This document shows, one piece after another, positions 1-4,765 of a DNA stretch of 5,095 bases. The notes beneath the pieces were generated by a model, which made no database searches, was not told the DNA's origin, and worked only from the letters and a program-made list of their open reading frames with translations. The first letter of the stretch is position 1. Every line of letters starts with the position of its first letter. This DNA comes from Methanobacterium sp. PtaU1.Bin097 (GTDB lineage: Archaea; Methanobacteriota; Methanobacteria; Methanobacteriales; Methanobacteriaceae): positions 1 to 5,095 of the forward strand of contig MVQY01000090.1 in the NCBI GenBank assembly GCA_002067325.1, read 5' to 3'. The position numbers and the translations under genes are program-made.

Positions 1-1
1 C

Positions 2-106
2 GAAATATGGCCTACAAAAAATGAAAAAAATAAAATAAAAAATAATAATACCTTAGATCCTATTATTCAAAGTTATGAAAGATTATCACGAGTTCACCGG
101 CACTAA
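2..106 (+). CDS. Possible 3' end of an upstream gene, cut by the window edge
   Basis: A frame open from the left edge runs to a TAA at 104-106 and encodes about 34 residues. It begins with a Lys/Asn-rich linker-like stretch and ends with LDPIIQSYERLSRVHRH. That second part has the mixed amphipathic composition of real protein, unlike a translation of A-rich intergenic DNA. It overlaps the next ORF (start at 75) by 32 bases in another frame. This is longer than the other overlaps here, so either this reading is a coincidence or the start at 75 is weak. A competing frame ends at 22-24. I do not recognise the family. Confidence 0.4.
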   Translation, partial: EIWPTKNEKNKIKNNNTLDPIIQSYERLSRVHRH

Positions 107-293
107 AAGTATAATTTTCGAGATAGTAGGAAAAGAAAGATTTAAAGTCGAAGAGGACCTTGATGTAGAAATAGTTGATACATATAACGAAAATGAGAAT
201 GTAGTGACTTTTTGGAAAGATGATATTCCGGAAGGTATAGACATTTATGATTATGCAGAAAAAGTTTGCAAGGCGATGAATGAGGATGTTTAA
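75..293 (+). CDS. Small acidic protein of unknown function (72 aa)
   Basis: I do not recognise this protein. It is rich in Asp and Glu, with a predicted strand-rich first half (IIFEIVGKERFKVEED, then DVEIVDTY) and a short helical end (YAEKVCKAMNEDV). It shows no signal peptide, membrane segment or catalytic motif. ATG 75 is the only usable start: the frame has a stop at 54-56 and no other ATG, GTG or TTG early in the reading. No good ribosome binding site precedes it, which is unusual in this window and lowers confidence, unless translation is coupled to the reading that ends at 106. Its 3' end overlaps the next gene by 14 bases, which supports coupled translation and a real operon member. 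Confidence 0.6.
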   Translation: MKDYHEFTGTKSIIFEIVGKERFKVEEDLDVEIVDTYNENENVVTFWKDDIPEGIDIYDYAEKVCKAMNEDV

Positions 294-591
294 AACAGAA
301 GAATATTGGAAAAGGGCGAATTTTAGCAACACCTTAGACGAAATTCAGAAAAAAGTAAATAACAGAGAGGAGGTAACTAAATTTGAGTTGACGTTAATTG
401 CAGAATATCTCAAATTACCTGAAGGGGTGTGTTTATGCCAGAATAAATTTGATGGTAGTATAGTAATGGACCATAAAAACTGCAGTACTTTAGATAGTAT
501 TCTCTTAGATTTATGGTTTAAAGAAAATAAAGTCCCTAATTCAGACAAAAATATTAAAGATGTCTGCAGCGGAACTTACGTGAAAGTATGA
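280..591 (+). CDS. Small protein of unknown function (103 aa)
   Basis: I do not recognise this protein. It is soluble and mostly helical by eye. An N-terminal segment, TLDEIQKKVNNREEVTKFEL, is followed by TLIAEYLKLPEG, which is only faintly like a helix-turn-helix and not enough to call one. There are four cysteines (VCLCQ, KNCST, DVCSG) but no paired CxxC spacing. ATG 280 overlaps the previous gene by 14 bases and has AAGG at 270-273 in front. ATG 286 is an alternative start two codons in. The gene ends 48 bases before the RNA ligase start. That gap holds the ligase ribosome binding site and no other gene I would support. A role in the same transcription unit as the ligase is an inference from spacing and strand. 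Confidence 0.7.
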   Translation: MRMFKTEEYWKRANFSNTLDEIQKKVNNREEVTKFELTLIAEYLKLPEGVCLCQNKFDGSIVMDHKNCSTLDSILLDLWFKENKVPNSDKNIKDVCSGTYVKV

Positions 592-639
592 GGAAGATGT
601 AATGATAGGGAAAGGAAGACAATTGGAGGTGTCATTACG

Positions 640-1893
640 ATGCATATAACACGAGAGCAGGCATGGAACCTATTCGGTAATGAAGAATTAGAAAATATTC
701 ATCCATTTAAATTAGAAACCCAAGAAGGGAACAAAGTAGAAGGATATATTTGCAAATCCAAGAGGGGATACTTTAAAGGGCCACTCCTTATTGTAGAAGT
801 TAATGGAGACGAAGTCCTTCAATATGTGCAATCAATGCCGAAACTTAATAGTTTAAATAGATATACTCCACATCTTGGACAGAAAATTTATGGGTTATTG
901 AAAGCCGACGGCACGAATATAACTATATTCCCTTTGTTAGATAAAGATGGTGAATGTATAGAGGCTTTACCAAAAACACGTAATATGCCAGATTTAAATA
1001 AAGGTTTTGAAGGCAGATATAACGAATCGGTTACAGAAGAAATGATTAACGCTGTATTTGAGGAGAAATACAGCTTCTCCTATGAGATTTATGGTCAGGG
1101 CATTAAAAAACACAACATCAATTATAATGCTCTTGGTATATCCTTAAGTATGGATTTACTGACAATTCTCGATAAAGGGAAAAGTTTACCTTTTGAAAGG
1201 ACTCGTAGAATTGCTAAGAAACATTCTTTACCGATGATAATGGAGGGGTACCAGCTCGAAACAGTATTTTCGAAAGAGGAGCCACCATATTCAATCGCAA
1301 CACCAACAGAAGAATTCTTAGATTTATACTCACCATATATTAAACAAGAAGCAGTATTTGAAGACGGAGATTTTGAAGCAATATTCCCAAGGCTTAAGAA
1401 ATTCTTCGATTTAATGAATCTCGAAGCTACCAGATTAGGTCACGGCACAATTATTGAAGGTCTAGTATGGCATTGGGGAAGCATCGAAAATTACATGATA
1501 AAAAATAAAGCCTATGGTGTAGAGGAGGGTACTAAAGTTGCTACGGGTATTTCGGGTAATGAAGTGCGAATGGCATTACTAAAAGCAGAAGAAAATATTG
1601 GACTAGATGATAGAGTTACAGCTATAGATTATGCACTTGAAGAACTAAAGGAGGATAATCCTAAGGAGATAGTTGAAACGGAAGAAGTGAGAAAAAAGAT
1701 AATGTCCGCCTATAGGCGAATGACACGAGAAATGAATGTAACAGATGAGTTAAAGGAGTTTGCTAAAGCTGTTATAGCAGAAGTTGGCGAAGACGCAACA
1801 GATGGGGAGAAGATGCAGGCATTTGCACGCATGTTCCCAGACAAGAAGAAGTTATCTGGTAAAGTCTTTCAAGTATTTGCTAAGATGAGGTAG
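640..1893 (+). CDS. ATP-dependent RNA ligase, phage type (417 aa)
   Basis: This looks like a covalent nucleotidyltransferase that seals RNA ends through a lysyl-AMP intermediate. The core motifs appear in order. Motif I is KADG at residues 88-91 (K88 the expected adenylated lysine, followed by TN as in many RNA ligases). A motif Ia-like arginine is R114. Motif III is YEIYG at 148-152, motif IV is EGLVW at 273-277 and motif V is KNK at 288-290. About 87 residues precede the lysine, closer to Rnl1- or Rnl3-like architecture than to Rnl2, where the lysine is near residue 35. A mostly helical tail of about 125 residues follows motif V and should set RNA specificity. The start at 640 has GGAGGT at 625-630. 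Phage RNA ligases typically repair tRNA cut by host defence nucleases. That role is inferred here, since no end-healing kinase/phosphatase lies in the window. The exact subfamily is uncertain. Confidence 0.87.
   Translation: MHITREQAWNLFGNEELENIHPFKLETQEGNKVEGYICKSKRGYFKGPLLIVEVNGDEVLQYVQSMPKLNSLNRYTPHLGQKIYGLLKADGTNITIFPLLDKDGECIEALPKTRNMPDLNKGFEGRYNESVTEEMINAVFEEKYSFSYEIYGQGIKKHNINYNALGISLSMDLLTILDKGKSLPFERTRRIAKKHSLPMIMEGYQLETVFSKEEPPYSIATPTEEFLDLYSPYIKQEAVFEDGDFEAIFPRLKKFFDLMNLEATRLGHGTIIEGLVWHWGSIENYMIKNKAYGVEEGTKVATGISGNEVRMALLKAEENIGLDDRVTAIDYALEELKEDNPKEIVETEEVRKKIMSAYRRMTREMNVTDELKEFAKAVIAEVGEDATDGEKMQAFARMFPDKKKLSGKVFQVFAKMR
1051..1081 (+). other. Two overlapping, mutually exclusive hairpins inside the ligase gene
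   Basis: GCTGTATTT (1051-1059) pairs perfectly with AAATACAGC (1066-1074) around the 6-base loop GAGGAG. AGGAGAA (1061-1067) pairs perfectly with TTCTCCT (1075-1081) around a 7-base loop. The stems share bases 1066-1074, so only one can form at a time. The first displays a purine-rich GAGGAG in its loop. The DNA also encodes residues 138-147 of the ligase, so part of the pattern may come from coding constraint. The pairing is seen directly; any function is conjecture. Confidence 0.4.
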
Positions 1894-1898
1894 TTAAG

Positions 1899-2399
1899 AT
1901 GCTATTTAGAGAGAAGAAAAAAGCGAAGTTTACATTAGGAACTAAAGGAAAAGATATCTTAAGCGGTTTTGTAGGAAGATTGGAAGAACGGGCAGAATAT
2001 ATTACTGGATGTGACCAGTATTTATTGAAAGCCGAAGCGCTACCTGGGAAAGAACCGGCGGGAAATTGGGTTGATGAAGGTTTAATTGAAATTCTGGATG
2101 AAAATGTTATTGGTAATTTAGAGGTTAAAGAAACTGAAGGTAAATATAAGCTCGGACAAAAAGTTAAAGATAAAATAAGTGGTTTCGAAGGCGCTTTATA
2201 TGCTCGAACACAAAAGATATTTGGAGAAGACAGATATTGTATAATGGGTAAAGCGTTGCCCGGTAAAGAACCGGTTCATATTTGGATCAACGAGGGTGCG
2301 GTAGAGGTTATACCGGAGCCGAGAATTAAACCAAAACAAACAAAAGAAGAAAAGGAAAATGGTGGGCCAAGATTAACCCCACCGAATTGTGGAATATAA
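1899..2399 (+). CDS. Tandem two-domain protein, function unknown (166 aa)
   Basis: The protein is two copies of one small domain plus a charged tail. Residues 10-66 and 82-138 align over 57 positions without a gap, with 27 identities by my count. Shared landmarks are the opening K-x-x-LG-x-K-x-KD, then SGF-x-G, a central G-x-D-x-Y, the block ALPGKEP, and W-x-x-EG-x-x-E. The pattern of alternating hydrophobic residues and glycine turns suggests a small beta-barrel. Single-domain proteins with a similar SGF-x-G...W-x-x-E pattern are, to my recollection, common among phage hypothetical proteins. The tail (140-166) is Lys/Glu/Pro-rich and probably disordered. There is no signal peptide or membrane segment. 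ATG 1899 has GAGGT at 1887-1891 within the end of the ligase gene, so translation is probably coupled to it. The biochemical role is unknown. Confidence 0.85.
   Translation: MLFREKKKAKFTLGTKGKDILSGFVGRLEERAEYITGCDQYLLKAEALPGKEPAGNWVDEGLIEILDENVIGNLEVKETEGKYKLGQKVKDKISGFEGALYARTQKIFGEDRYCIMGKALPGKEPVHIWINEGAVEVIPEPRIKPKQTKEEKENGGPRLTPPNCGI
1926..2312 (+). repeat. Internal tandem duplication of a 57-codon domain
   Basis: Codons at 1926-2096 and 2142-2312 encode the two aligned domain copies, separated by a 15-codon linker. About 47% identity at the protein level without gaps points to an old duplication kept by selection. The block ALPGKEP is identical in both copies and is the clearest landmark. 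Confidence 0.85.
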
Positions 2400-2401
2400 A
2401 A

Positions 2402-2410
2402 AAGGAGATG
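2402..2410 (+). promoter_or_regulatory. Ribosome binding site that fixes the membrane-protein start
   Basis: AAGGAG at 2401-2406 lies 10 bases before ATG 2417. The longer reading from TTG 2387 lacks a site in front and would overlap the previous gene. ATG 2408 is too close to the site. This makes 2417 the best start. Confidence 0.7.
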
Positions 2411-2416
2411 TTAGAG

Positions 2417-3016
2417 ATGGTATTTGAACAACCAACATGGTGGGATGGAACACTATTTTATATGTTTTGGATATTACTAGTTCCATTCATAGCGGCTTTA
2501 GTAGCTGGATTAGGAATAGGTGGATTAACAAAAGATACAGGAAAAGGAATTGAAACTTTCATGATAGTAGGTTTTATAGCATTTTTGGTTATGATACCTT
2601 ATAGTAATGTGATGTGGCACAACCAAGTAGAAAAAGCATCAGTGCAGGAGAAAATTATAACTGTAGAGGGCTGGTATCCTAAAACAGGAATACATGCCAA
2701 TGAAAATGGTATAATGGAAATATATAATGCTGATCAGTTGATGTTGACTACGAAGGAGGGAGAGCAATTTGTTAATGATGAGAATTTCTTGTTTAATAAA
2801 TTCGCAACGAGAGAGTTGTTCCATAAATTACGAGTTAACGGAACTTACAAAATAAAGTACTACGGCTGGAGAGAAGGATACAACACCGGCTTCCCTAATA
2901 TACTATCTGTTGTGGAAGTAATAAATGAAACAAACACCGTGCCAATTAGAGATCAGGATTACTTCGGGTCAAAATTGGTTATAGGAAATAATAATTTATA
3001 CCCAAATAATAATTGA
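2417..3016 (+). CDS. Two-pass membrane protein with soluble C-terminal domain (199 aa)
   Basis: I do not recognise the family. Two hydrophobic segments are clear: residues about 12-37 (FYMFWILLVPFIAALVAGLG within it) and about 47-64 (FMIVGFIAFLVMIPY). The loop between them, TKDTGKGIET, carries the positive charge while the short N-terminus is acidic. By the positive-inside rule the loop would be cytoplasmic and the 135-residue C-terminal domain outside. That domain looks strand-rich, with an aromatic patch KYYGWREGY and a motif GFPNILSVVEV, and ends in an Asn-rich tail. There is no cleavable signal sequence. The start is ATG 2417 rather than TTG 2387 (see the RBS entry). It follows the tandem-domain gene closely and probably shares its transcript. 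A role at the cell envelope is an inference from topology only. Confidence 0.82.
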   Translation: MVFEQPTWWDGTLFYMFWILLVPFIAALVAGLGIGGLTKDTGKGIETFMIVGFIAFLVMIPYSNVMWHNQVEKASVQEKIITVEGWYPKTGIHANENGIMEIYNADQLMLTTKEGEQFVNDENFLFNKFATRELFHKLRVNGTYKIKYYGWREGYNTGFPNILSVVEVINETNTVPIRDQDYFGSKLVIGNNNLYPNNN

Positions 3017-3041
3017 GAGTAAAAATCTCTTTTTATTTTTT
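3015..3041 (+). terminator. Weak candidate terminator after the membrane-protein gene
   Basis: AGAG (3016-3019) pairs with CTCT (3027-3030), with a G-T pair outside (3015/3031) and a 7-base loop. An 11-base T-rich run follows (3031-3041). The stem is too short for a strong intrinsic terminator, so it may only attenuate, or mean nothing. It sits in the largest gap in this part of the window (39 bases). Confidence 0.3.
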
Positions 3042-3055
3042 ACGGTGGTTATAGA

Positions 3056-3241
3056 ATGGAAATTAAAAAAATAATTTTGGATTATGGGCGAAGAAAACCA
3101 GCAAGAATACTCGAAAAAGAAGATGTAAAGGGAGAAGTACTTATATTGGGTTCAGAAGTTAATATAAGAAAAGTTCATGTAAAAGATGGAGTATTAACAG
3201 TCTCACTTAAACCAAAAGTTAAAAATAGGAGGAGTAATTAA
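3056..3241 (+). CDS. Small basic protein of unknown function (61 aa)
   Basis: I do not recognise this protein. It is short, Lys/Arg-rich and predicted to be mostly beta: EVLILGSEVNIRKVHV, then VKDGVLTVSLKPKV, which looks like a beta-hairpin around a DG turn, and a basic end KNRRSN. The segment VKDGVLTVSL loosely resembles LKRNGIIIVL near the end of the 71-residue protein further along. The first codons and the bases before them (3050-3063) are identical to those at the start of the 97-residue protein (4760-4773). GGTGG at about 3044-3048 precedes the ATG. The TAA stop shares its last base with the next ATG, so the downstream zinc-ribbon gene is translationally coupled. The basic charge could suit nucleic-acid binding, but that is a guess. 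Confidence 0.72.
   Translation: MEIKKIILDYGRRKPARILEKEDVKGEVLILGSEVNIRKVHVKDGVLTVSLKPKVKNRRSN
3227..3234 (+). promoter_or_regulatory. Strong ribosome binding site for the 35-aa zinc-ribbon gene
   Basis: AGGAGGAG ends 6 bases before ATG 3241, near the ideal spacing. It lies within the last codons of the preceding gene. It is the main reason to accept such a short gene as real. Confidence 0.75.
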
Positions 3242-3348
3242 TGAAGTGCCCAGAGTGCGGTAGTGAAGATATTGACCCACCAACAATGCCAGGTGGTTCT
3301 TATCAATGTAGATATTGTTTATGTAGATTTGATGAGGAGGATGGATAG
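3241..3348 (+). CDS. Mini zinc-ribbon protein (35 aa)
   Basis: The whole protein is one predicted zinc ribbon. An N-terminal knuckle CPECG (C3, C6) is followed after a 16-residue loop by CRYC (C23, C26), with a further C28, and an acidic end DEEDG. Two CxxC pairs at this spacing are the standard four-cysteine zinc site of small ribbons, which bind nucleic acid or protein partners. The start ATG overlaps the previous TAA by one base (TAATG) and has a near-perfect ribosome binding site. The codons for DEED supply AGGAGG (3335-3340) for the next reading frame. Phages often encode free-standing ribbons of this kind. The partner or target cannot be told from the sequence. Confidence 0.78.
   Translation: MKCPECGSEDIDPPTMPGGSYQCRYCLCRFDEEDG
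3335..3340 (+). promoter_or_regulatory. Ribosome binding site supporting the TTG start at 3349
   Basis: AGGAGG within the last codons of the zinc-ribbon gene lies 8 bases before TTG 3349. It is the only direct evidence that the 20-codon ORF is translated from that TTG. Confidence 0.55.
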
Positions 3349-3409
3349 TTGAAACGGAATGGTATTACGGTGTATTTACGTGAAAAGAGTTTAGATGGAG
3401 AGGTGATAT
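3348..3409 (+). repeat. Dispersed repeat, copy 1 (LREK tail plus RBS)
   Basis: This aligns without gaps to 4701-4762, with 52 of 62 bases identical by my count. The first 20 bases (3348-3367) are a perfect match. It encodes nearly all of the 20-codon ORF and includes GGAGAGGTGAT, the ribosome binding site of the next gene. Confidence 0.8.
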
Positions 3410-3411
3410 GA
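3349..3411 (+). CDS. 20-codon ORF matching the C-terminus of the 71-aa protein
   Basis: Beginning at TTG directly after the zinc-ribbon stop, this ORF encodes KRNGITVYLREKSLDGEVI after the start residue. The end of the 71-residue protein at 4549 reads KRNGIIIVLREKKLDGEVI, with 15 of 19 positions the same. AGGAGG (3335-3340) sits 8 bases before the TTG, so translation is plausible. Either it is a functional micropeptide, or it is the remnant of a longer paralogue whose front was lost by deletion. The upstream GATGAGGAGGA also matches the paralogue (4672-4682), with about a dozen bases missing between, which favours a deletion remnant. Its tail contains the ribosome binding site of the next gene, which may be why it is kept. 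Confidence 0.5.
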   Translation: MKRNGITVYLREKSLDGEVI

Positions 3412-3591
3412 ATGGAGAAATTGACGTTAAGAGATTATATGGTTCTAAGAAGAGATTTAAAGGCCGCTATTAATCTAGAAACAGGGGGGATTTTGGAAGA
3501 GGGTTACTCAACAGATGAAGATGATGATAGAAGAGTTATTGATACTATACTTGAGGTTTTAGAGGAAAAGGGCATAATAGGAATGGCTTAA
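3412..3591 (+). CDS. Small helical protein of unknown function (59 aa)
   Basis: I do not recognise this protein. It reads as two helices joined by an acidic linker: LTLRDYMVLRRDLKAAINLE, a glycine turn ETGGILEEGYSTDEDDD, then RRVIDTILEVLEEKGIIGM. There is no cysteine cluster, membrane segment or known motif. ATG 3412 directly follows the TGA at 3409-3411, and GGAGAGGTGAT (3397-3407) within the preceding ORF is an excellent ribosome binding site. An overlapping ATG at 3408 opens a 21-codon frame, but it is too near the binding site and ends early, so I prefer 3412. The gene is probably co-translated with its neighbours. Confidence 0.72.
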   Translation: MEKLTLRDYMVLRRDLKAAINLETGGILEEGYSTDEDDDRRVIDTILEVLEEKGIIGMA

Positions 3592-3606
3592 AAGGGACGT
3601 GAAAAT

Positions 3607-3735
3607 ATGTTTGGATTTATGTGTAATGGACTGGCTAGGTGGGTTAACCATAAAGCGATATTTAAGAAGGTCTCATGGGAGGATTATTGTATTACAAAAA
3701 GGAATAGTGGTTTAATATGGGCTTACAGCAACTGA
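3607..3735 (+). CDS. 42-codon ORF, function unknown
   Basis: I do not recognise this product. It is rich in aromatic and basic residues (W12, W24, Y27, W38, Y40) with two cysteines and a central segment KKVSWEDYCITKRN. It has no clear membrane span. ATG 3607 follows the previous stop by 15 bases, with AAGGGA at 3592-3597 as a modest ribosome binding site. ACGTGAAAA (3597-3605), an element seen at other gene junctions in this window, leads into the start. The last 19 bases overlap the 17-codon ORF at 3717, so one of the two readings may be spurious. Its fit between flanking ORFs gives moderate support. Confidence 0.5.
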   Translation: MFGFMCNGLARWVNHKAIFKKVSWEDYCITKRNSGLIWAYSN

Positions 3736-3770
3736 AACAGGAACTCTGGAAACGGCAGGGGATGATTTAA
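3717..3770 (+). CDS. 17-codon ORF resembling the N-terminus of the 71-aa protein
   Basis: The product MGLQQLKQELWKRQGMI matches the start of the 71-residue protein, MNLQTLKRELWTKSKDELI: M, L, Q, L, K, E, L and W are shared in the first 11 positions. Several matching residues use different codons (CAG/CAA, CTG/CTT, GAA/GAG), so the resemblance was kept at the protein level and is not a fresh DNA copy. It stops just before the PP-loop gene. It may be a leader peptide that couples translation into that gene, or the stump of a truncated paralogue. No strong ribosome binding site precedes it, and it overlaps the 42-codon ORF by 19 bases. Confidence 0.45.
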   Translation: MGLQQLKQELWKRQGMI

Positions 3771-3773
3771 CTA

Positions 3774-4547
3774 ATGAAACACATAGCACTTTATTCGGGT
3801 GGAAAGGACAGTACAGCGGTATTAATCCTAATAAAAAAGCATGGTCTTCCTTTAGATGAAATACTCTATGCAGACGTTGGCAAATGGATGTGGCCAGGCA
3901 TAGATAAACACATGAAAAAAGTTGAAGAGTATATGCAGATGCCAGTCATTTACCTCGATATTTCAGAACAGATACAAAAAGGATTCAAAAAATGGGGATT
4001 CGCATCACCCCTAACACGCTGGTGTACTGGCATTAAACGAGATGAAATGAACCGTTATCTCAAACAGTACGTAAAAGAAGGATTAACACAATACGTTGGA
4101 ATAGCCTTCGATGAACAACACCGCACAGGAAATAAACGATACCAGAAAGGGGAAATACGATACCCCCTCATTGAATACAATATCACTGAAGCCATAGCCT
4201 TAAAGATGTGTTATAAAGAAGGCTTCGACTTTGGTGGGGTTTATGAACATAGGAGTAGGTATAATTGTTGGTGTTGTCCACTCCAAACCTTAGATGAGTT
4301 ACGGATTCTTTTTAAGTATTATCCTGGACTCTGGAAGAAAATGAGAGAAATGCAATGGATAAGCCATAATGATTTCCGAAAAGACGAAACTATCATGTCA
4401 TTGGAGCATCGATGGTGGATGGAACAACATAGTAATAAAAAGAAACTTTGGAAAAACCTCATAAAATCAGAATCCGGGGAAGAATGTATCGGAGCTTGCC
4501 ACTTATGCGTTCACAGACACAATACGCAGGATAAACTGGAGGTTTAG
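3774..4547 (+). CDS. PP-loop ATPase, PAPS reductase-like family (257 aa)
   Basis: The N-terminal SGGKDS (residues 8-13) is the PP-loop that binds ATP in the adenine nucleotide alpha-hydrolase fold shared by PAPS/APS reductases, DndC and tRNA thiolation enzymes. Typical family marks follow: RWCTGIKRD (C84), YPLIEYNITEAI (residues 130-141, the usual PL-x-x-[WY] region), NCWCCP (C165, C167, C168) and a C-terminal CIGACHLC (C238, C242, C245). The seven cysteines could hold an iron-sulfur cluster or zinc. The protein lacks the reductase C-terminal signature of true cysteine-biosynthesis enzymes, and no sulfate-assimilation gene is nearby. A role in nucleic-acid or other phage-specific modification is thus more likely than metabolism, but the substrate is unknown. 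AGGGG at 3757-3761 precedes the start by 12 bases, a rather long gap. Its end encodes LEV with GGAGGT, the next gene's ribosome binding site. Confidence 0.85.
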   Translation: MKHIALYSGGKDSTAVLILIKKHGLPLDEILYADVGKWMWPGIDKHMKKVEEYMQMPVIYLDISEQIQKGFKKWGFASPLTRWCTGIKRDEMNRYLKQYVKEGLTQYVGIAFDEQHRTGNKRYQKGEIRYPLIEYNITEAIALKMCYKEGFDFGGVYEHRSRYNCWCCPLQTLDELRILFKYYPGLWKKMREMQWISHNDFRKDETIMSLEHRWWMEQHSNKKKLWKNLIKSESGEECIGACHLCVHRHNTQDKLEV

Positions 4548-4548
4548 A

Positions 4549-4764
4549 ATGAACCTTCAAACCCTTAAAAGGGAGCTCTGGACGAAATCAAAGGACGAAC
4601 TCATCGGTATTACCATGAATCAGCATGATCTTGTCCGGGAGATACAGGAAGTACTTAATAACTTCCCCCTGGATGAGGAGGAGCATATCCTATCCTTGAA
4701 GTTGAAACGGAATGGTATTATTATCGTTTTACGTGAAAAAAAGTTAGATGGAGAAGTGATATAG
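4549..4764 (+). CDS. Small protein with recurring N- and C-terminal modules (71 aa)
   Basis: I do not recognise the family, but it has two parts that recur in the window. Residues 1-20 (LQTLKRELWTKSKDEL) form a helix and resemble the 17-codon ORF at 3717. Residues about 48-71 (SLKLKRNGIIIVLREKKLDG and the end) look like a beta-hairpin and match the 20-codon ORF at 3349. The middle, NQHDLVREIQEVLNNFPLDE, is helical. So this is the intact version of what appears in pieces upstream of the PP-loop gene. ATG 4549 is one base after the previous stop, with TGGAGGT (4537-4543) in front. The gene's own tail holds GGAGAAGTGAT for the next gene. Function is unknown; linkage to the PP-loop protein on both sides hints at a shared role. 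Confidence 0.75.
   Translation: MNLQTLKRELWTKSKDELIGITMNQHDLVREIQEVLNNFPLDEEEHILSLKLKRNGIIIVLREKKLDGEVI
4701..4762 (+). repeat. Dispersed repeat, copy 2 (LREK tail plus RBS)
   Basis: This is the partner of 3348-3409, forming the 3' end of the 71-residue gene. It includes GGAGAAGTGAT, which serves the 97-residue gene. The TTTACGTGAAAA core is at 4728-4739. Confidence 0.8.
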
Positions 4765-4765
4765 A

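Noticed and set aside
1..74. A-rich stretch at the left edge as a promoter or origin
   Set aside because: There is no recognisable -35/-10 pair or iteron. The A-richness is compatible with the Lys/Asn-rich reading that crosses it.
63..332. 89-codon reading on the - strand
   Set aside because: It is a shadow of the two + strand genes, rich in Phe/Ile/Tyr as expected from the complement of Lys/Glu/Asn codons, with no ribosome binding site.
388..420. TTGACG resembling a -35 promoter box
   Set aside because: It is inside a coding region, without a convincing -10 box at proper spacing. A similar TTGACG at 3421 is also within a gene.
345..548. 67-codon reading on the - strand
   Set aside because: It lies wholly inside the 103-residue + strand gene and has no independent support.
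602..649. 15-codon ORF overlapping the ligase start, with AGGAAG at 591-596
   Set aside because: It is very short, has no resemblance to anything else in the window, and is simply explained as the region carrying the ligase ribosome binding site. A leader peptide cannot be excluded.
2387..2416. TTG start 10 codons upstream for the membrane protein
   Set aside because: No ribosome binding site precedes it, whereas ATG 2417 has AAGGAG at a good distance.
2639..2824. 61-codon reading on the - strand
   Set aside because: It is antisense to the membrane-protein gene, with low-complexity hydrophobic composition and no initiation signal.
3408..3473. 21-codon ORF from ATG 3408 in another frame
   Set aside because: It overlaps the better-supported 59-residue gene, starts too close to the ribosome binding site and ends early.
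3774..4547. Calling the PP-loop gene cysH
   Set aside because: Only the PP-loop fold family is supported. The cysteine pattern and gene context do not match an assimilatory PAPS reductase.
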